Below the pieces are notes generated by a model that was given only the letters and a program-made list of their open reading frames with translations, ran no database searches and was not told the origin of the DNA. This document shows positions 1-7,834 of a DNA stretch of 64,000 nt, piece after piece. A program made the position numbers and the translations under genes. The DNA comes from Acetoanaerobium pronyense (lineage in GTDB: Bacteria > Bacillota > Clostridia > Peptostreptococcales > Filifactoraceae), in assembly GCF_017874355.1 (NCBI RefSeq), contig NZ_JAGGLI010000005.1:1-64000 (forward strand). The letters run 5' to 3'. Every line of letters begins with the position of its first letter. Within the stretch, counting starts at the first letter, position 1.

Positions 1-60
1 TTTTTCAAAAAATTGGTTATAATATAATCTCATTTTGGTAGTTATATTTTACAATATAAC

Positions 61-97
61 GGAGAAAAGGTGGCATTAATTTGCTGCCTTTTTTTAT
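61..97 (+). terminator. Possible rho-independent terminator
   Basis: GGTGGCA pairs with TGCTGCC across a short loop, with one imperfect pair, and is followed by a run of seven or more T. The gene it would serve is outside the window. Confidence 0.4.
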
Positions 98-113
98 ATT
101 TTTTTAAGAATTA

Positions 114-169
114 AAAAAAGCGACAAAGTCGCTTTTTAGAAAGGGGCTATTTCCCGACAGCCCCTTTTT
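114..169. terminator. Two adjacent terminator hairpins
   Basis: First hairpin 114-137: AAAAAGCGAC / GTCGCTTTTT with a 3-base loop, so it can act in both directions. Second hairpin 141-166: AAGGGGCT / AGCCCCTT followed by TTTTT. Together they insulate the TetR gene from whatever lies upstream. Confidence 0.7.
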
Positions 170-306
170 AAGGGCTTTAATAGGTTGAAAACTCATAATA
201 TGGGTATAGCATAGGTATATAAAGCTAAGGATTCAAAAACTTATATCACCTTCAACCTAGATCAAATACTTATCAATATACTGACTTTCGATTAAGGGGA
301 GATTAA

Positions 307-942
307 ATGCCAAAGGATACTTTTTACAATTTATCAAAAGAAAAAAAAGCTCAGATATATAAAATTGCTATAGAAGAATTTGCAGATTATAGCTACGAAA
401 AAGTTAGTATAACTAGGATAGTGGAAAAAGCAGGAATAGCAAAAGGAAGTTTTTATCAGTATTTTGAAAATAAAAAAGACCTGTTTATGTACATAATAGA
501 TGAAATAGGAAAAGCGAAAATGGAATCTATGACATCACTTATTGAAAATATAGATAAAATGGATTTTTTTGAATTTCTAAGACAATTGTTTCGGAAAGGA
601 ATAGAATTTGGGAAGAGCAAGCCTGAACTTGCTAAGGTATTAGACAGAATAATGAACGAAATGCCTAAAGAGATTAAAGCGGAGATATACAAAGAAGGAG
701 AAGTAAAAAGCCTTGAAATGTTTGAAAACTTACTTAAAGCAGCAATAGAAAAAAGGCAAATAAGAAGTGATATTGATGTAAGACTAGTTTCCTATATGAT
801 AACCCATTTGAGTATGTCAGTTTCTGAGTATCATTTTCAGGATATGCCTGTAAAGGAAGAAAATTTTGACAAGATTATAGACACCTCAGACAGCATGGTG
901 GAAATACTTGAAAGAGGTTTGGGGTTTAATGTGTTTAAATAA
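307..942 (+). CDS. TetR/AcrR family transcriptional regulator
   Basis: A 211-residue one-component repressor-type protein. Residues 10-60 form a TetR N-terminal helix-turn-helix: ITRIVEKAGIAKGSFYQYF is the recognition-helix region and is followed by the usual NKKDLF. The rest is an all-helical ligand-binding domain with no motif that identifies the ligand. The ATG is preceded by AAGGGGAG at good spacing. TetR members often control a neighbouring transporter, but no efflux gene is adjacent here, so the target is unknown. The gene stands alone: terminators lie upstream and a new promoter lies downstream. Confidence 0.9.
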   Translation: MPKDTFYNLSKEKKAQIYKIAIEEFADYSYEKVSITRIVEKAGIAKGSFYQYFENKKDLFMYIIDEIGKAKMESMTSLIENIDKMDFFEFLRQLFRKGIEFGKSKPELAKVLDRIMNEMPKEIKAEIYKEGEVKSLEMFENLLKAAIEKRQIRSDIDVRLVSYMITHLSMSVSEYHFQDMPVKEENFDKIIDTSDSMVEILERGLGFNVFK

Positions 943-961
943 TGGACCATAGTTATTTTGA

Positions 962-990
962 TTTACAATAAATAGTAAAAAAGATATAAT
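962..990 (+). promoter_or_regulatory. Sigma-A type promoter of the response regulator gene
   Basis: TTTACA at 962-967, a 17-base spacer and TATAAT at 985-990. The predicted transcript starts near 997 and has an untranslated leader of about 125 bases before the gene at 1123. Confidence 0.65.
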
Positions 991-1122
991 TGTCTATATG
1001 GTTTACATTTATTTTAGACAAAATAATGATTAGAAGGTATATTTATATAGTTTTCAGTATACTTAATATGAGCTATTTCATAATTTGAAAAATAATGTAT
1101 TAAATGGAAGCGGGGATTTAAT

Positions 1123-1785
1123 ATGGATACTACAAAAGTCATGATAGTTGATGACCATGCTATTATACGGGAAATAATTGAAAATATATTAGGTGACTGT
1201 GAGGACATTTCTCTTGTCAAAAAAGCTGAAAATGGAAAAGAAAGTTTAGATTTTCTAATCCACAATCATGTTGACATAATACTTTTAGACATATTAATGC
1301 CTGGAATCAATGGACTTAAGGTTCTTGAAGAAGTGAAAAAAATGAAATCCCCACCAAAAGTCATAATGCTAACTGGATGTAAAGACAAGACAGTCGCACT
1401 GCAGGCCCTTAATATGGGGGCAGAGGGTTATCTTTCTAAAGAGGTAGATACGTCTCATATTATACTCGCAATTAAAGAGGTTATGGCTGGGAATAGTTAT
1501 ATATATCCTCCAATTTCAAAACTTATTAAAGATGATATGGATCACATAAAAAGAGAAATCGAAGAGGCAACGAAAATAGATAGACTTACAAGTAGAGAAT
1601 TTCAAGTAATGACTCTTATAGCTAAGGGTATGTCCAATATAAAGATTTCAGAGACACTTTCCATAAGTGATAAAACAGTTAAAAATCATGTATCAAGTAT
1701 ATTAAAAAAGCTAGAGTTTCAAGACAGAACTCAAATAGCCATCTATGCATTAAACAATAATTATGATAAATACCCTAAAGAGTAA
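1123..1785 (+). CDS. NarL/FixJ family response regulator (orphan)
   Basis: 220 residues: receiver domain (about 5-120) and LuxR-type helix-turn-helix (about 150-215). The receiver has the acidic pair DD near residues 10-11, the phospho-acceptor Asp in LLDILMPG, the Thr of MLTG, and the Lys of YLSKE, so it should accept phosphate. The output domain has LTSREFQVMTLIAKGMSN and the DNA-contacting DKTVKNHVSSILKKL. No histidine kinase gene is adjacent, so the partner is unknown. GGGGA precedes the ATG. A strong two-way terminator follows. Confidence 0.93.
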   Translation: MDTTKVMIVDDHAIIREIIENILGDCEDISLVKKAENGKESLDFLIHNHVDIILLDILMPGINGLKVLEEVKKMKSPPKVIMLTGCKDKTVALQALNMGAEGYLSKEVDTSHIILAIKEVMAGNSYIYPPISKLIKDDMDHIKREIEEATKIDRLTSREFQVMTLIAKGMSNIKISETLSISDKTVKNHVSSILKKLEFQDRTQIAIYALNNNYDKYPKE

Positions 1786-1790
1786 AAATA

Positions 1791-1848
1791 TCACATAAAA
1801 AAGGAGCATTAAGCCTAATTATGGTTTAATGCTCCTTTTTTATGTGAT
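1791..1848. terminator. Bidirectional terminator between convergent genes
   Basis: A 25-base stem with a single G-U pair: AAAAAAGGAGCATTAAGCC pairs with GGTTTAATGCTCCTTTTTT. It has T-runs on both strands. It ends the response regulator on + and can end the deacetylase-like gene on -. Confidence 0.9.
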
Positions 1849-1915
1849 AAGGAAGATTTATTTTCACATGAGGAAAATTCTAATTGAGTGCACCGGTATA
1901 AAGGATGGAAAAATC

Positions 1916-2728
1916 TTATTTAACTTTATGAATCTTATGACTTTCTATAACCTTTATAAGTCTATCAAGTCTTTGATGGATATCGTCTTTGATGCCATCT
2001 CTTTCATAATGAAAATCATTAGGGTCTAGCATATAACTATGAGTAATTCCCATAACCTTAGAATTATTCATTATAGCATCTGAAAGCATAGCTTCTAATT
2101 TTTCAGTCGTGAAAAATTCAAGCCTGATTTCTTCATCTCTATTAAGTGCATATACAGGAATAGAGTTGAGAAGTCCTTTTTCTACATCATACTGCTCTCT
2201 AAAAGGGTTATGAGATTCATATCTGATATCAGTTATTTCTAAAAGGATGTTTGCAGTATCTGTATTCATAGAAAAGCATCCGCCTCTAAATATCTGAATA
2301 GGTGTTACTCCTCTTTCCTCTAAGTAGTTCATTGAAAGGGATATCATCTTCTTTTGCTCTTCATATGAGTATGAAGCAAAATATTCCTCATCAGGTCTTA
2401 TAAAAGGACACTGTAAAGCGATATCAGATGGAAAATTGTCAGGATGTATATGAAGGCCAAATATAACCTTATATTTATATTTTATTTTATCCACTAAATC
2501 TAATTTATGGAGCATATCTGCAAAATAAGGGGTAATAAATAGTATGGTCGTAATATCATTATCTGTAGCTTTTTGTAAGAATCTCTCTAGGTTCTTCACA
2601 TTATTTTCTAAATTTTTATCATAATTTGTGCCTTCACAGTCTATTGACATGGCCATTTCAAATCCATCCCCCGTAAAAATATCTTCTATGGAGTTTATGT
2701 ATAAAGGCTTTTTAGAAATTAGTTCCAT
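1916..2728 (-). CDS. Polysaccharide-deacetylase-like (CE4/NodB fold) protein
   Basis: 270 residues, no signal peptide or membrane segment, so cytoplasmic. Features that recall the NodB fold: an early acidic segment MSIDCEGT (about 27-34), a HIHP motif near residue 95 in the position of the metal-binding His pair, and FRGGCFSMN around 145, like the Arg/Gly motif of the family. The later HSYM segment could supply the C-terminal His. Substrate is unknown and catalytic activity is not proved by sequence. The ATG has GAGGGGAG in front. It is transcribed from an exact consensus promoter at 2798-2826, divergent from the alanine-dehydrogenase-like gene. Confidence 0.6.
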   Translation of the reverse strand: MELISKKPLYINSIEDIFTGDGFEMAMSIDCEGTNYDKNLENNVKNLERFLQKATDNDITTILFITPYFADMLHKLDLVDKIKYKYKVIFGLHIHPDNFPSDIALQCPFIRPDEEYFASYSYEEQKKMISLSMNYLEERGVTPIQIFRGGCFSMNTDTANILLEITDIRYESHNPFREQYDVEKGLLNSIPVYALNRDEEIRLEFFTTEKLEAMLSDAIMNNSKVMGITHSYMLDPNDFHYERDGIKDDIHQRLDRLIKVIESHKIHKVK

Positions 2729-2786
2729 AATTATTTCTCCCCTCTATTGAAAAATTATTTTTTTAGATGTAAAATTAATCTATAAA

Positions 2787-2826
2787 TTGACAACTTAATT
2801 ATACAATATAGGTTTTAAGTTGTCAA
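2787..2826 (-). promoter_or_regulatory. Consensus promoter for the 1916-2728 gene, flanked by a 12-bp inverted repeat
   Basis: Read on the - strand: TTGACA (2826-2821), 17 bases, TATAAT (2803-2798), an exact sigma-A consensus. TTGACAACTTAA at 2787-2798 is a perfect inverted copy of 2815-2826, so the repeat arms cover the -35 element and the end of the -10 element. This looks like an operator in the divergent region serving both 2728 and 2844. Confidence 0.7.
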
Positions 2827-2843
2827 AATAAAAAGGGGGTAAA

Positions 2844-3971
2844 ATGATGAAAAAATTAGGATTTCCAAGAATGCATAAGGAAAAAAACGAAAAAAGAGCT
2901 TTTTTGCCTGAATTTTTTGGAGGATTAGCTAATTTAGGGGTTGAAATACATTTAGAGAAGGGTTATGGCTCTAAAATGGGTTTTGTAGAGGATGATTATA
3001 CTAAAGAAAATGCAAATATAAAATTTGTATCTAAAGAAGATGCATTTAACCAAGATATAGTGGTTGTTCTTAGATCTCCTGATTTTGATGAGTTTGAATT
3101 GATGAAAAAAGGGAGTATACTTCTTAGTATGCTTCACTACCCTACAAGAGCAAAAAGGGTAAAAATACTTAAAGAAAAAGGGATAAAAGCTGTATCTCTT
3201 GATTCGATTAGAGATGATTTGATGCAAAGAATAGTCTTTAATGCAAAGGGAACTTCTGAAAATGGTATGGAGCTTGCATTTAAAGAGCTAGAAAAGGTAA
3301 GGGATGATTTTTACTCGAAAAATAGAGGCCCAATTGAAGTATCGATAATGGGAATGGGACTTGTTGGCCTTAATGCTGCAAGAGCTGCAGGAAGATATGC
3401 TTGCAAGGAACTAAATGATAAAATGATAGAAGTAGGTACCAAAGGTGTTCTTGTCCATATGCTCCCAAGGAATATAACAGGGGATAGACAGGAAATGTCT
3501 AGAATATTAGAAAAAACAGATATTTTTGTAGATGCATCCTCAAGGGATAACCCTTATGATTATATTGTAGACAATAAACTTCTAGGAAGACTAAAAAAAG
3601 ATGCTATAATAGTTGACCTTACTGCTGATCCTTATATTGTAGATGAAGAAGGAATGCAGGTTAAAGCTATTGAAGGGATACCTACAGGAACACTTGATAA
3701 ATATGTTATATACAAAGAAGACAAAGAGTATTATGATATACCTGAAGAAGTTGATAAGGAAAACAGAAGAACAGTAATAAGCTGTGATGCATGGCCTGGT
3801 GTAAAGCCAAAAGAGTGTATGGAGCTTTACGGTATTCAAATGCTTCCAATCATCACCAAGCTTTTTGAAAAAGATGTGGATGATATGGGTATTGAAAGTC
3901 CTTATTACTTTGAAAGGGCAATATATAGGGCTACTATAGAATATTTCGAAAACCACGAAAAGAAAAAGTAG
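2844..3971 (+). CDS. Alanine dehydrogenase / transhydrogenase-type NAD(P)-binding protein
   Basis: 375 residues, close to the length of alanine dehydrogenase. The N-terminal part has KEKNEKRAFLPEF (the family start PKE..ENRVALTP), and LLSMLHYPT carries the His expected near the pyruvate site. The usual KVKEP Lys is replaced: the segment reads VVVLRSP. A Rossmann nucleotide-binding motif GMGLVGLNAARAAG lies near residue 170, and VDLTADP near 260 is in the place of the catalytic Asp region. The reaction is likely NAD-linked oxidation/reduction of an amino acid, but alanine as substrate is not assured. Start at ATG 2844 or the next ATG 2847, after AAAGGGGGT. The GntR-RCK_C gene follows 32 bases later and may be co-transcribed. 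Confidence 0.65.
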   Translation: MMKKLGFPRMHKEKNEKRAFLPEFFGGLANLGVEIHLEKGYGSKMGFVEDDYTKENANIKFVSKEDAFNQDIVVVLRSPDFDEFELMKKGSILLSMLHYPTRAKRVKILKEKGIKAVSLDSIRDDLMQRIVFNAKGTSENGMELAFKELEKVRDDFYSKNRGPIEVSIMGMGLVGLNAARAAGRYACKELNDKMIEVGTKGVLVHMLPRNITGDRQEMSRILEKTDIFVDASSRDNPYDYIVDNKLLGRLKKDAIIVDLTADPYIVDEEGMQVKAIEGIPTGTLDKYVIYKEDKEYYDIPEEVDKENRRTVISCDAWPGVKPKECMELYGIQMLPIITKLFEKDVDDMGIESPYYFERAIYRATIEYFENHEKKK

Positions 3972-4003
3972 CTCAATAATCTGAGAATGAGAGGTTTTGA
4001 TTA

Positions 4004-4624
4004 ATGAAAGGCCATAAGAAGGCGGCATATCTGTCAATCGCTCTAGATATAGCAAATAAGATATTACAGGGCGAATTTAAGGAAGATGAAAAAATAAGCG
4101 GTAGGTCTACACTTGCAAGTATGTATAACGTTTCTCCAGAAACCATAAGGAGAGCAGTTTCGCTCCTTGAAGAAATGGATGTAGTAAACAGTAATAGAGG
4201 AAGCGGCATAGATATACTATCTAAAAGCAGTGCTGAAAAATTTATCGAAAAAAACAAAAGCAGCGAATATATATCTACAATCAAAGATGACATAATGAAT
4301 CTTATGGAGCAGAAAAAAAAGATAGATGAACAGATTCAGGAAAGTTTTGAAAAAATAACAGACTATATGGAAAGGTTTAAAAAAGATACTCCATATACGT
4401 TTATAGAAATTAAAATTAACTCTCGGGCAAAAACCCTAGGAAAAAAAATTATTGATATGAGATTCTGGCAGTCCACGGGAGCTACAATAGTGGCCTATAG
4501 AAGAGATGGAAATCTCATTATATCGCCAGGACCTGAATATGTTTTTACAGAAGGGGATACAATTGTTGTAATAGGGGCTAATAACGTATATGACAAGGTA
4601 TATGATTTTCTTTATGGAGAATAA
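4004..4624 (+). CDS. GntR family regulator with C-terminal RCK_C (TrkA-C) domain, BusR-like
   Basis: 206 residues. Residues 1-70 are a GntR winged helix (RSTLASMYNVSPETIRRAVSLLEEM), about 75-125 a helical linker likely to form a coiled coil, and 130-205 an RCK_C domain (KTLGKKIIDMRFW...GATIVAYRRDG...EGDTIVVIG). Streptococcal/lactococcal BusR has this domain order and length and binds cyclic di-AMP through RCK_C to control osmolyte uptake. Here no busAB-like transporter is next door; the neighbour is an alanine-dehydrogenase-like gene. Ligand and targets are therefore inferred. The start ATG at 4004 is preceded by GAGAGG. Confidence 0.8.
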   Translation: MKGHKKAAYLSIALDIANKILQGEFKEDEKISGRSTLASMYNVSPETIRRAVSLLEEMDVVNSNRGSGIDILSKSSAEKFIEKNKSSEYISTIKDDIMNLMEQKKKIDEQIQESFEKITDYMERFKKDTPYTFIEIKINSRAKTLGKKIIDMRFWQSTGATIVAYRRDGNLIISPGPEYVFTEGDTIVVIGANNVYDKVYDFLYGE

Positions 4625-4636
4625 TTAAAAAAACTC

Positions 4637-4665
4637 TTGCAAATACTTTTTTATTAAAGTAGAAT
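4637..4665 (+). promoter_or_regulatory. Promoter of the histidine operon leader
   Basis: TTGCAA (4637-4642), 17-base spacer, TAGAAT (4660-4665). Transcription should begin near 4672, about 30 bases before the leader peptide, giving a leader RNA of about 250 bases before hisG. Confidence 0.7.
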
Positions 4666-4700
4666 GGATAACAATAAATTAAAAAGAGGAGAGATATATC

Positions 4701-4751
4701 ATGATTTTCAAATCAAAACCTATGTTTACACAACTTCATCATCATAGTTAG
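4701..4751 (+). CDS. hisL: Histidine leader peptide (16 residues)
   Basis: A short reading frame MIFKSKPMFTQLHHHS with stop TAG, preceded by a strong ribosome binding site AGAGGAGAG (4685-4693). Three consecutive CAT His codons (4737-4745) sit four codons from the end, directly upstream of the his operon. This is the arrangement of a ribosome-stalling attenuator leader. The last His codon, the Ser codon and the stop lie inside an RNA stem (4743-4753 with 4803-4813). The assignment rests on composition and position, not on homology. Confidence 0.65.
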   Translation: MIFKSKPMFTQLHHHS

Positions 4752-4850
4752 AAGGGTTGCGCCAATGTGGTAAGCCCTAGTTGTTTTGCACTTAGGGCTT
4801 ACTTCTAACTATGGCGAGGGTTTTTGATATATCTTTTTTTAAAAGATAGG

Positions 4851-4887
4851 AGCCATTATGGATTTAAGTCCATAATGGCTTTTTTTA
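4851..4887 (+). terminator. Terminator in the his leader
   Basis: AGCCATTATGGA (4851-4862) pairs perfectly with TCCATAATGGCT (4869-4880) across a 6-base loop, followed by a T-run. It sits only 35 bases before hisG and downstream of the his promoter, so it must be conditional for the operon to be expressed. Confidence 0.85.
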
Positions 4888-4921
4888 TTGTAAATAATAC
4901 AAGGTAAAAGGAAGGGATATT

Positions 4922-5536
4922 ATGCTTAGGATAGCTTTAGCGAAAGGTAGACTTCAGGAAGAGTTTTTAAAATTAATTTATGGGGACTCTAAAGAAAGAA
5001 GGGAAAATAGGAGTCTTTTTCTTAAAGATGAGGTTAGAAACTGGGAGATAATACTTCCAAAAGCAACAGATGTAGCTAAGTATCTTCAAATGGGAATGGC
5101 TGATGTAGGGATAGTGGGGAAAGATGTACTCGAAGAAGAGGGAACTTATTTTAAGTCTCCAGCTCAGTTTAGTTTTGGAACATGTCAAATGGTAATTGCA
5201 GGGCCAAAATTTGAACAGAAAAAAATTACTGATGGAATAAGAGTAGCCACAAAATATCCAAAGGTTGCACAGAGGATTTTTAAAGAAAAAGGTATACATG
5301 CAAGAATAATCTATCTTCAAGGCTCTGTGGAACTAGCAGTAGCTACTCAGGTTGCTGACGTGATAGTGGACATAGTTGAAACAGGAAAGACATTAAAAGA
5401 AAATGGGCTTACAATATATGAAAAATTATTTGATGTTAATGCAAAACTCGCTTTAGGAAACAATATTTCAGATGAAAAGAGAGAAGCGGTTGAAAGGCTT
5501 ATTGATGAAATAAATATTAAAATCAACAAAAATTAA
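4922..5536 (+). CDS. hisG: ATP phosphoribosyltransferase, short form
   Basis: First step of histidine synthesis: ATP + PRPP to phosphoribosyl-ATP, in the cytoplasm. 204 residues, the short form, which lacks the C-terminal regulatory ACT-like domain. Short-form enzymes normally need HisZ, a histidyl-tRNA synthetase paralogue; no hisZ is in this window. Recognisable are the start LRIALAKGRL, the GIVGKDVLEE segment, and the PRPP-binding stretch VDIVETGKTLKENGL near residue 145. GGAAGGG precedes the ATG. First structural gene of hisGDCBHAFIE; controlled by the upstream leader. Confidence 0.95.
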   Translation: MLRIALAKGRLQEEFLKLIYGDSKERRENRSLFLKDEVRNWEIILPKATDVAKYLQMGMADVGIVGKDVLEEEGTYFKSPAQFSFGTCQMVIAGPKFEQKKITDGIRVATKYPKVAQRIFKEKGIHARIIYLQGSVELAVATQVADVIVDIVETGKTLKENGLTIYEKLFDVNAKLALGNNISDEKREAVERLIDEINIKINKN

Positions 5537-5549
5537 AGGGGTGAGCTTT

Positions 5550-6824
5550 GTGAATATATATAAGTCTAAATCAAAAGAGGGACAGAAGTTTTTAAAAAAA
5601 ATAATATCAAGACAAATTGATATGGAAGGCGATACTCTCTTTGAAGTGAAAAAAATACTTGACGATGTAAGAAAATATAAAGACACTGCAGTAAAAAAAT
5701 ACACAAAAGAGTTTGACAATGTATATTTAGAGGATTTTGAAGTAAAGGAAAGAGAATTTGATTTTGCCGAGTCAAAAGTTGAAGATGACTTAAAAAAGGC
5801 AATGAAAAAAGCCTATGAAAATATATGGAGATTTCACGAAAGACAGATTTCTAAAGGGTTTGAAATAGATATAGAGGATGTAAAATCTGGCAGCAAGTAC
5901 CTTCCCATTGAAAAAGCCGGTATATATGTTCCAGGAGGAAAGGCAGCTTATCCATCATCTGTTCTTATGAACGCTATACCAGCTAAGGTTGCAGGTGTAA
6001 AAGAAATCATTATGATAGCACCACCATCAAAGGACGGAAGTATTTCTAATGAGGTACTCTATGGCGCAAGATTATGTAATGTTGATAGGGTATTTAAAAT
6101 AGGAGGAGCCCAAGGGATAGGAGCACTTGCCTATGGTACTGAGAGTGTTCCAAAGGTTGACATAATCACAGGGCCTGGAAATATATATGTCTCTATGGCG
6201 AAGAAACTGGTTTATGGAAGCGTAAATATAGATATGATAGCAGGTCCCAGTGAGATTCTCATACTATCAGATGGCCTTCAAAACCCATCATATATAGCCT
6301 CAGACCTTTTAGCTCAGGCTGAGCATGATGAACTTGCATCATCAATTTTACTGACATTATCTATGACTGAAGGAAAGAAAGTATCAGAAGAGCTAAAAAT
6401 AAAGGTTAGGGAGCTTCCAAAAGAAGATATTTGTATAAAATCTCTAGAAAACTATGGAGCAATAATAGTGTGTGAAAGTGAAGAGGAGATGGTAGAAATT
6501 GCAAATAAAATTGCTCCTGAACATCTTGAAATACTAGGATTTGGCAAAGGGATATCTGAAAAAATAAGAAATGCTGGATGTATTTTCCTAGGAGAGTACT
6601 CTCCAGAGGCACTTGGGGACTATATAGCAGGACCAAATCATATATTGCCTACAAATGGAACAGCTAGATTTTTTTCTCCCCTGGGGACAGATACTTTTAT
6701 GAAAAGAATGAACTATATATCTTCAACTAAAGAAGGGCTTGAAAACCTAAAAGAAAATATCGAAATATTTGCTAAAAAAGAAGGTCTTATTGCTCACGAG
6801 AGGTCAATAACAGGGAGGTTTTAA
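5550..6824 (+). CDS. hisD: Histidinol dehydrogenase
   Basis: Last two oxidations, L-histidinol to L-histidine with NAD, Zn-dependent. About 424 residues from GTG 5550; the frame is open from GTG 5541, but AAAGGGG at 5535-5541 gives proper spacing only to 5550. Family motifs: EKAGIYVPGGKAAYPSSVLMNA, IAGPSEILIL, the Zn-site region AEHDELASS, APEHLEI with catalytic Glu-His, and GDYIAGPNHILPT. The gene follows hisG by 13 bases. Confidence 0.96.
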   Translation: MNIYKSKSKEGQKFLKKIISRQIDMEGDTLFEVKKILDDVRKYKDTAVKKYTKEFDNVYLEDFEVKEREFDFAESKVEDDLKKAMKKAYENIWRFHERQISKGFEIDIEDVKSGSKYLPIEKAGIYVPGGKAAYPSSVLMNAIPAKVAGVKEIIMIAPPSKDGSISNEVLYGARLCNVDRVFKIGGAQGIGALAYGTESVPKVDIITGPGNIYVSMAKKLVYGSVNIDMIAGPSEILILSDGLQNPSYIASDLLAQAEHDELASSILLTLSMTEGKKVSEELKIKVRELPKEDICIKSLENYGAIIVCESEEEMVEIANKIAPEHLEILGFGKGISEKIRNAGCIFLGEYSPEALGDYIAGPNHILPTNGTARFFSPLGTDTFMKRMNYISSTKEGLENLKENIEIFAKKEGLIAHERSITGRF

Positions 6825-6826
6825 TA

Positions 6827-7834
6827 GTGAAAAAGAAGTGTATAAAGCTTGATTCAAACGAAATTGCAAGGGGATATAACAAGGATTATATAAGGGATAT
6901 TCTTATAAGAGAGGTTTTTACGAATCTTGATATAAGCTCTTATCCAGACTCAAAATCCCAAAATTTAATAGAAGCATATAGTGAATACAGCAATATAGAT
7001 AAGGATAATTTAATAAAGGGAAATGGCTCCGATGAAATACTTGATCTTATATTTTCAGTATATGGGAAGGGCAAAAAAGTAGGGACAATAAATCCTGATT
7101 TTTCAATGTATGACATATATGGAGAAAAATATAGTTCAAAGCTTTTAAAAATAAGTTGCAAAAATTTAGATGAGTTCCTTGATTTTGCAAAGAGAGAAAA
7201 TGCGGATATGATAATATTTTCAAATCCTAATAACCCTACTGGAAGAGCATTTGATGTAAAAGAGATAGAAAAACTGGTGAAGGGTTTTAATAATATGGTA
7301 GTTATAGATGAAGCTTATGTTGAGTTTTACAGGGAATCTGCATATTCTCTTATAAAATACTATCCAAATTTAATAATAACGAGGTCATGCTCTAAAGCAG
7401 TTGGTATGGCAGGACTTAGAATAGGTTTTGGAGTGAGTAATGAAGCAAATATTAAAAATCTTGAATCCATAAGATTACCCTACAATATAGGAATTATAAA
7501 TCAAACATTAGGAGCAATACTTCTAAAAGACAAAGATATTATAGACAAAAAAGTTGATGAAGTAATTAATAATAGAGAAATTCTTTACAAAGAGCTTCAA
7601 AGGATAGCCATAGAGATTGAAGACTTCAATCCACTTAAAAGTGAGGGGAATTTTATATATATTGAAACGAATTTAGCAAAGGAAGTATATGAATATCTAC
7701 TAAAAGATAATATTTACGTAAGATTATTTGATTCTGGGATTCGGATCACAGTGGGGAAGGATGAAGAAAATAAATTAGTTATTGAATCCCTGGAAAACTA
7801 TTTTAAAAAGGAGTGTAGTGAGCTTGCAGTATAA
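6827..7834 (+). CDS. hisC: Histidinol-phosphate aminotransferase
   Basis: PLP enzyme converting imidazole acetol phosphate and glutamate to histidinol phosphate. 335 residues, slightly short for the family. FSNPNNPTGR binds cofactor, VIDEAYVEF carries the Asp/Tyr pair, and TRSCSKAVGMAGLRIGFGV holds the Schiff-base Lys and the phosphate-binding Arg. GTG start at 6827 behind GGGAGG, two bases after the hisD stop. Confidence 0.95.
   Translation: MKKKCIKLDSNEIARGYNKDYIRDILIREVFTNLDISSYPDSKSQNLIEAYSEYSNIDKDNLIKGNGSDEILDLIFSVYGKGKKVGTINPDFSMYDIYGEKYSSKLLKISCKNLDEFLDFAKRENADMIIFSNPNNPTGRAFDVKEIEKLVKGFNNMVVIDEAYVEFYRESAYSLIKYYPNLIITRSCSKAVGMAGLRIGFGVSNEANIKNLESIRLPYNIGIINQTLGAILLKDKDIIDKKVDEVINNREILYKELQRIAIEIEDFNPLKSEGNFIYIETNLAKEVYEYLLKDNIYVRLFDSGIRITVGKDEENKLVIESLENYFKKECSELAV

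Larger units (their letters stand above)
1..306. other. Intergenic region upstream of the TetR gene
   Basis: No open reading frame of useful length is seen. The region holds a short palindrome near 41-60 (GTTATAT...ATATAAC), then three terminator-like hairpins (61-96, 114-137, 141-169). It looks like the tail of an upstream transcription unit or a short leader RNA whose beginning lies outside the window. From 181 to 300 a 9-base inverted repeat (181-189 and 251-259, TTCAACCTA type) flanks the likely promoter area of the TetR gene and could be an operator, but this is weak. Confidence 0.5.
4686..4890 (+). promoter_or_regulatory. Folded his operon leader / candidate attenuator
   Basis: Visible pairings: 4692-4701 (covering the leader start) with 4825-4834; 4743-4753 (last His codon to past the stop) with 4803-4813, perfect; GTAAGCCCTA 4770-4779 with 4793-4802, perfect. 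A T-run follows at 4834-4840, then a strong terminator at 4851-4887. No T-box signature (TGGNACCGCG) is seen. A ribosome stalled at the His codons would block the 4743-4753 arm and release 4803-4815; five of the released bases (4811-4815) could pair with the terminator arm 4852-4856. The switch itself is inference. Confidence 0.6.

Noticed and set aside
251-262. TTCAACCTAGAT found at 251-262 and again near 21243
   Set aside because: A 12-base match in 64 kb of AT-rich DNA, one copy at the end of the nitroreductase gene; likely chance, although an inverted 9-mer copy at 181-189 exists.
1829-2029. Short + strand reading frame of 66 codons
   Set aside because: It starts in the terminator's 3' arm and lies opposite the better supported - strand gene; no RBS.
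4672-4921. T-box riboswitch upstream of hisG
   Set aside because: The leader is long and folded and ends in a terminator, but I cannot find the TGGNACCGCG T-box sequence or a stem I layout.
7782-7823. Longer hisB start at ATG 7782
   Set aside because: Gives 53 bases of overlap with hisC and an N-terminus not seen in the family; TTG 7824 has a proper RBS.
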